DNA of 10,228 bases. Origin: Pseudomonadota bacterium. GTDB taxonomy: Bacteria; Desulfobacterota; Anaeroferrophillalia; Anaeroferrophillales; Anaeroferrophillaceae. Of this stretch, positions 7,085-10,228 are shown piece by piece. Numbering within the stretch: the first letter of the stretch is position 1; the number at the start of each line of letters is the position of its first letter. The notes below the pieces were generated by a model that was not told the origin of the DNA, ran no database searches, and worked only from the letters and a program-made list of their open reading frames with translations. Location of the stretch: the NCBI GenBank assembly GCA_011042595.1, contig DQWO01000150.1, positions 1 through 10,228 of the forward strand. The letters run 5' to 3'. The position numbers and the translations under genes are program-made.

Positions 7085-7545
7085 TACACCTCTTTCAGGG
7101 CGACAAAAATGTTATCGTCTTTCACCGTCACTTTATACTCGTCCAGGGGACGAGGGGGAGGTCCGGCGATGTTCTTGCCGTTGGCGTCAAAAAACCCTTC
7201 GTGGCAGGGGCAGTAAAACTCCTTTTTTTCCGCGTGCCATTCCACCTCACAGCCCAGGTGGGTGCAGATTTTGGAGAATGCCTTGATCTCCTGGCCGTTG
7301 TTGACCAGCAGCGCTTTTTTCCCCTGGCCGTCAATGAATTCCCTGGCGGACCCAGCTGGCAGCTCCTTAAGGTTGCCCATCAGCACGTCGATGAACTTGG
7401 CCTTTTTCTTGGCCGGGACTAGGTACTTGACGCTGTAAACAGCTCCGGCACCGAGGCTGCCCACCAGCCCCAGGGTCATGGCGGTGTTGGCCAGGAAGTC
7501 GCGACGGCTCAGCTCTTCACTGGTTTTTTCTTTTTTTTCATCCAT
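7084..7545 (-). CDS. Rieske 2Fe-2S protein of a cytochrome bc/b6f-type complex
   Basis: The 153-residue protein starts with a twin-arginine signal (SRRDFLA, residues 13-19) and a hydrophobic segment to about residue 44 that probably stays as a membrane anchor. Cluster box I is CTHLGC (94-99) and box II is CPCHEG (112-117). C94 and C112 with H96 and H115 should ligate the cluster, and C99/C114 match the usual disulfide. GPPPRPL (129-135) is the conserved Pro loop. Box II continues FFD, so the Ser and Tyr of the high-potential CPCHGSxY form are absent; this suggests a low-potential, menaquinol-type Rieske centre. The ATG at 7545 has AGGAGGT (7555-7561) nine bases upstream; a TTG one codon earlier is less likely. 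It is the first gene of the cluster and faces the sensor-regulator genes. Confidence 0.95.
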   Translation of the reverse strand: MDEKKEKTSEELSRRDFLANTAMTLGLVGSLGAGAVYSVKYLVPAKKKAKFIDVLMGNLKELPAGSAREFIDGQGKKALLVNNGQEIKAFSKICTHLGCEVEWHAEKKEFYCPCHEGFFDANGKNIAGPPPRPLDEYKVTVKDDNIFVALKEV

Positions 7546-7664
7546 CAACTGTTCACCTCCTTTGCTTTCTGCGATGATTGTTTTTCAGCCGGATCATCTG
7601 TTTTTCTTGTTTTCGCAGGGTTGAAAATATAAAAAATAGTTATCCGGATGACCTTTCTCCCTTT

Positions 7665-7674
7665 CTATAATATA
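7665..7674 (-). promoter_or_regulatory. Possible -10 element for the Rieske-led operon
   Basis: The minus strand reads TATATTATAG here, giving TATATT or TATTAT as a -10 hexamer. No good -35 lies 16-18 bases upstream. Instead the first TGTAAA repeat (7686-7691) begins 13 bases from TATTAT, as at activator-dependent promoters where an OmpR-family site replaces the -35. A leader of about 115 bases would precede the Rieske start. The plus strand of the same stretch reads TATAAT (7666-7671), so direction is uncertain. Confidence 0.3.
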
Positions 7675-7685
7675 GGGCAACGATA

Positions 7686-7728
7686 TGTAAACTGGAGGTA
7701 AAATAATGTAAATTTTCTGTAAAAAAAT
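7686..7728 (+). promoter_or_regulatory. Four helically phased (T/G)GTAAA direct repeats, candidate OmpR-family operator
   Basis: TGTAAA occurs at 7686-7691, 7707-7712 and 7718-7723, and GGTAAA at 7697-7702. Starts are 11, 10 and 11 bp apart, about one DNA turn, so all copies lie on the same helix face. Tandem half-sites with 11-bp spacing are the usual target of OmpR/PhoB-type regulators, and the gene starting at 9593 encodes one. The block lies between divergent promoters: a TACAAT (7737-7742) is 13 bases past the last repeat towards the kinase gene, and TATTAT is on the other side. Control of both transcripts is inferred. Confidence 0.5.
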
Positions 7729-7732
7729 TTTG

Positions 7733-7931
7733 GCATTACAATGCAGTGAAGGAGTAGTCTGCCCCACCATTGCAGGTCGCTTGACGGTGAAGCGTAGATT
7801 TGCTAGTACTTGAATTTGGTATTTGCACCGGAAAACAGCATTTTCAGATAAATGCTTTCAGCCCTCAGCGATCAGCAAAAAGCTGATGTTCAATGGATAT
7901 TTAAGCAGAAAAAGGTTGAAGTGGAGATTTG
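7733..7931 (+). other. Leader region ahead of the sensor kinase with several small inverted repeats
   Basis: This is non-coding as far as can be judged. It contains GCATT-AC-AATGC (7733-7744), which overlaps the possible -10 TACAAT at 7737-7742. Three hairpins follow: CGCTT/AAGCG (7778-7782 with 7790-7794), AGCATT/AATGCT (7837-7842 with 7851-7856) and ATCAGC/GCTGAT (7871-7876 with 7882-7887, loop of five A). None has a T-run after it. No riboswitch class is recognised. Confidence 0.4.
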
Positions 7932-9590
7932 TTGAAAAAGAAAAAAAAGTTTTATCATTATTTGAGCTTCAGATTTCTCTTCGGTATTACCTGCTTATTG
8001 ACGGTAGTGCTGGCTGGGGTCTTTTTTTATTTTTATCAACAGGAAAAAGACTTTATCATCAGCCAGGTGGATAAACAGGCTCATATTCTCTGCCAGCAGG
8101 TACTGTTGACCCGCAGTTGGCTGGCTGATATGGGTGGTGTTTATGTGGAAAAAAAGGGTGGATTAAAGGTAAATCCCTATCTTGCTCGTGGTAGCATTCA
8201 GGATCGTAACAGTTCCAGAGAGTACCTGCTCCGCAATCCGGCCATGGTTACCAGGGAGCTTTCCGAATACGCTGATCAGATGGGGCTCTACAGTTTTCGC
8301 TTAACCAGTACCATGCTGATTAATCCAGCCAATGCTCCGGATGGAACGGAACGGTTGGCACTTGATCTTTTTCGCCAGCGCAAGGTCAAAGAATATATCG
8401 TCCGACAGAAACTTGGAGGACGTCAGGTTTTTCGCCTGATTACCCCCCTTTACATTGAATCTGCCTGCCTTTCTTGCCACCAGTATCAGGGTTATGAACT
8501 TGGTACTCTCAGGGGTTGTATCAGTATTATCATCCCCAACTGTGAGGTGGAACGCAAAATCATTTCGCTCAAATATTCTTTTATTACTGCCGCTGCGTGC
8601 ATTATCCTGTTTACCGTTCTTGCCCTTTTTTATATGAATCATCTTCTGGCAATCAGACCCCTGAGATTTCTTGGCCGTCGGATACAGCGTTTTGAAACGG
8701 ATGTAAATTACCCGGTGCCAATTTCATCACGCCAGGATGAAATTGGTGATTTGGAGCGTAGCTTTGCCCAGATGGCTGTCACAGTGCGTGAAAGCCAGCT
8801 TAAAATGGAAGGAAAAATAGCCCGGGCGACAGCTGAATTACGTAAAACGAATAAGGAACTGCGGGAAGTCAACCTCCTGCTTGAGCAGCAAGATGAACGT
8901 AAGACCCATTTCCTGGCCAATGTCTCCCATGAATTACGGACCCCTTTGACCGCTATCCGTGGTGGGGTTGATTATTTACTGAAAACGGTTACTGACCGGG
9001 AACAGGTTGTTTTTCTACAGATTTTGGATAAAAATATTGCCAGCCTGGTGGTTATGGTCAATAACCTCATTGATTTGGCCCGCATTGAACTTGATAAGGT
9101 TGATCTTGATATGGAGGAGGTCAATGTCAAAGAATTGCTGGATGAGGTGGTGCAGCTTTTTCAGGGGATGGCCAGGGAAAAAGAAGTAACTATTGATAAA
9201 GATGGAGTACAGGAGAAAATCATCTCCCTTGATTACCGACGGATGAATCAGGTTTTTATTAACCTGCTTCATAATGCGGTTAAATTTTCCCCGGTTGGCG
9301 GTATCATTACTCTGGAAATGAAAGTGGGTGCCGATGAGATATCCATTTCGATGCTTAATCAGGGCGAACAAATTCCCGCACATGAGTTGAAATCCATTTT
9401 TTTTCGCTATGAAACCCGGCAGGAAACCGGGATGCGGGGGGTCGGTCTGGGCTTAGCTATAGCTAGAGGGCTGGTGCAGGCCCATGGCGGTCGCCTGGAG
9501 GTAAGCTCGGTTGCGGCTGAGATCAGGTTTACGGTTATTCTGCCACTAGACAAACCAGATCCTGAAGATGAAGAGACTATGCGGGGGTGA
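7932..9590 (+). CDS. Heme-c-binding sensor histidine kinase (Tll0287-like/DUF3365 sensor, HAMP, HisKA, HATPase)
   Basis: The protein has 552 residues from the TTG at 7932. A stop at 7917 excludes an upstream start. GGAG at 7923-7926 is five bases from this TTG and only two from another at 7929. Order: membrane helix about 12-35; extracytoplasmic Tll0287-like domain about 44-214 ending in a CLSCH heme c motif (179-183); membrane helix about 216-238; HAMP about 239-290; coiled coil to 322; HisKA with phospho-accepting H333 (NVSHELRTPL); and ATPase with the N box NQVFINLLHNAVKFSP and G2 box GVGLGLAIA. The usual G1 DxGxG reads NQGEQIP, a variant seen in other active kinases. The heme site lies between the helices, so it faces the periplasm, where c heme is attached. 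It may sense redox state or a small ligand such as NO or nitrite (inferred) and signal to the next gene. Confidence 0.9.
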   Translation: MKKKKKFYHYLSFRFLFGITCLLTVVLAGVFFYFYQQEKDFIISQVDKQAHILCQQVLLTRSWLADMGGVYVEKKGGLKVNPYLARGSIQDRNSSREYLLRNPAMVTRELSEYADQMGLYSFRLTSTMLINPANAPDGTERLALDLFRQRKVKEYIVRQKLGGRQVFRLITPLYIESACLSCHQYQGYELGTLRGCISIIIPNCEVERKIISLKYSFITAAACIILFTVLALFYMNHLLAIRPLRFLGRRIQRFETDVNYPVPISSRQDEIGDLERSFAQMAVTVRESQLKMEGKIARATAELRKTNKELREVNLLLEQQDERKTHFLANVSHELRTPLTAIRGGVDYLLKTVTDREQVVFLQILDKNIASLVVMVNNLIDLARIELDKVDLDMEEVNVKELLDEVVQLFQGMAREKEVTIDKDGVQEKIISLDYRRMNQVFINLLHNAVKFSPVGGIITLEMKVGADEISISMLNQGEQIPAHELKSIFFRYETRQETGMRGVGLGLAIARGLVQAHGGRLEVSSVAAEIRFTVILPLDKPDPEDEETMRG

Positions 9591-9592
9591 TT

Positions 9593-10228
9593 ATGGTAAA
9601 GAAAACCATCATGCTGGTTGACGATGATCCGGATATTGTGACCGTGTTGCGGGGTAATTTAGTTTTGGCAGGTTTTGCTGTGGTCACCGCTGGAAATGGA
9701 GAGGAAGCGGTTCAACTTCTTCTGCACGAATCCCCGGATTTGCTCATCCTTGATTTGTGCTTGCCTGACTATGATGGCCTCCAGCTTTGCCGGAAAATGA
9801 AGGCTGCCGGTCATGATTTTCCCATCATTATGCTGACTGCCAGGGATTCGGTGGCTGATAAAGTGCTGGGTTTCGAGTGTGGTGCCGATGATTACCTGGT
9901 TAAACCATTTGCTTTCATGGAGCTGGAAGCCAGGATCAAAGCCTGTTTGCGCCGTCGGGAAAAACATGTGGAACCGCAGCCGGACAGGCTTTGTTGCGGG
10001 GAATTGAAAATTGATCATGCCGCCCGGCGGGTATGGCTCGGGAATCGGGATATTTCTTTGACCAAGAAAGAGTTTGATTTATTATACTTTCTGGCTCTGC
10101 ATGTTGGTGAAACCATGTCCCGGGATGATCTGCGACATGCTTTGTGGGGTAAGAAAAACCTTTATTCCTGGAGTCGGACCATTGATGTTCATATACAACA
10201 TTTGCGGCAGAAAATTGAGCGGGATCCG
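9593..10228 (+). CDS. OmpR/PhoB-family response regulator, partial at the right edge
   Basis: 212 codons are visible. The receiver domain (about 1-118) has the acidic pocket D10-D12, phospho-acceptor D54 (LILDLCLPDYDG), T82 (MLTAR) and K104 (YLVKPF). A winged-helix DNA-binding domain begins near residue 130 (CGELKID) and includes LTKKEFDLLYFL and the recognition-helix region SRTIDVHIQHLRQKIE. Members are usually about 220-235 residues, so only a short tail is missing. The ATG lies two bases after the kinase stop and follows a G-rich GGGGGTG, so the pair is co-transcribed and probably coupled. It should be phosphorylated by the heme-motif kinase. The phased TGTAAA repeats in the divergent spacer are its most obvious candidate target. 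Confidence 0.93.
   Translation, partial: MVKKTIMLVDDDPDIVTVLRGNLVLAGFAVVTAGNGEEAVQLLLHESPDLLILDLCLPDYDGLQLCRKMKAAGHDFPIIMLTARDSVADKVLGFECGADDYLVKPFAFMELEARIKACLRRREKHVEPQPDRLCCGELKIDHAARRVWLGNRDISLTKKEFDLLYFLALHVGETMSRDDLRHALWGKKNLYSWSRTIDVHIQHLRQKIERDP

Noticed and set aside
7852..7935. 27-codon ATG frame overlapping the kinase start
   Set aside because: No ribosome binding site precedes the ATG and the peptide resembles no known leader, so it is kept only as a possibility in the leader finding.
1..10228. CRISPR arrays, insertion sequences, tRNA or rRNA genes
   Set aside because: No regularly spaced long repeats, transposase frames, terminal inverted repeats or tRNA-like cloverleaf with CCA were seen.

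Overview
The window carries a respiratory gene cluster on the minus strand (about 1 to 7545) and a divergent two-component regulator on the plus strand (7932 to the right edge). GC is moderate. Tat-exported redox proteins, a multiheme c cytochrome, a split b6-type cytochrome b and a Rieske protein that looks low-potential all suggest an anaerobic Gram-negative bacterium using menaquinone. A Desulfobacterota/Deltaproteobacteria-like lineage fits best, but this is inferred from gene content and not from a marker gene.

Minus strand, in order of transcription: Rieske 2Fe-2S protein (7545-7084); cytochrome b6-like N-terminal subunit (7084-6368); subunit IV-like C-terminal cytochrome b (6344-5949); membrane-anchored octaheme cytochrome c of the hydroxylamine oxidoreductase (HAO) family (5896-4280); short SurA-N-like export chaperone (4204-3686); a 274-base gap that may hold a second promoter; NarG-like type II DMSO-reductase-family molybdopterin subunit with a Tat lipoprotein signal (3411-352); and the first 72 codons of its 4Fe-4S NarH-like beta subunit (216 to the left edge). 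The spacers after the octaheme gene and between alpha and beta contain clear inverted repeats that are not classical terminators.

Plus strand: a histidine kinase with a periplasmic Tll0287-like (DUF3365) domain carrying a heme c motif, followed two bases later by an OmpR-type response regulator that runs off the right edge. The 386-base divergent spacer has four (T/G)GTAAA direct repeats spaced 11, 10 and 11 bp, the pattern expected for an OmpR-family binding site. It also has several small hairpins ahead of the kinase.

Working model (inference): menaquinol is oxidised by the Rieske/b6-type complex. Electrons pass to the octaheme HAO-like protein, probably a nitrite or hydroxylamine reductase, and possibly to a periplasmic NarGH-like enzyme that would supply the nitrite. 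Together these would form a periplasmic nitrate-to-ammonium type route, with a heme-based sensor controlling expression. The Mo-enzyme's substrate and the direction of the HAO reaction cannot be settled from sequence alone.
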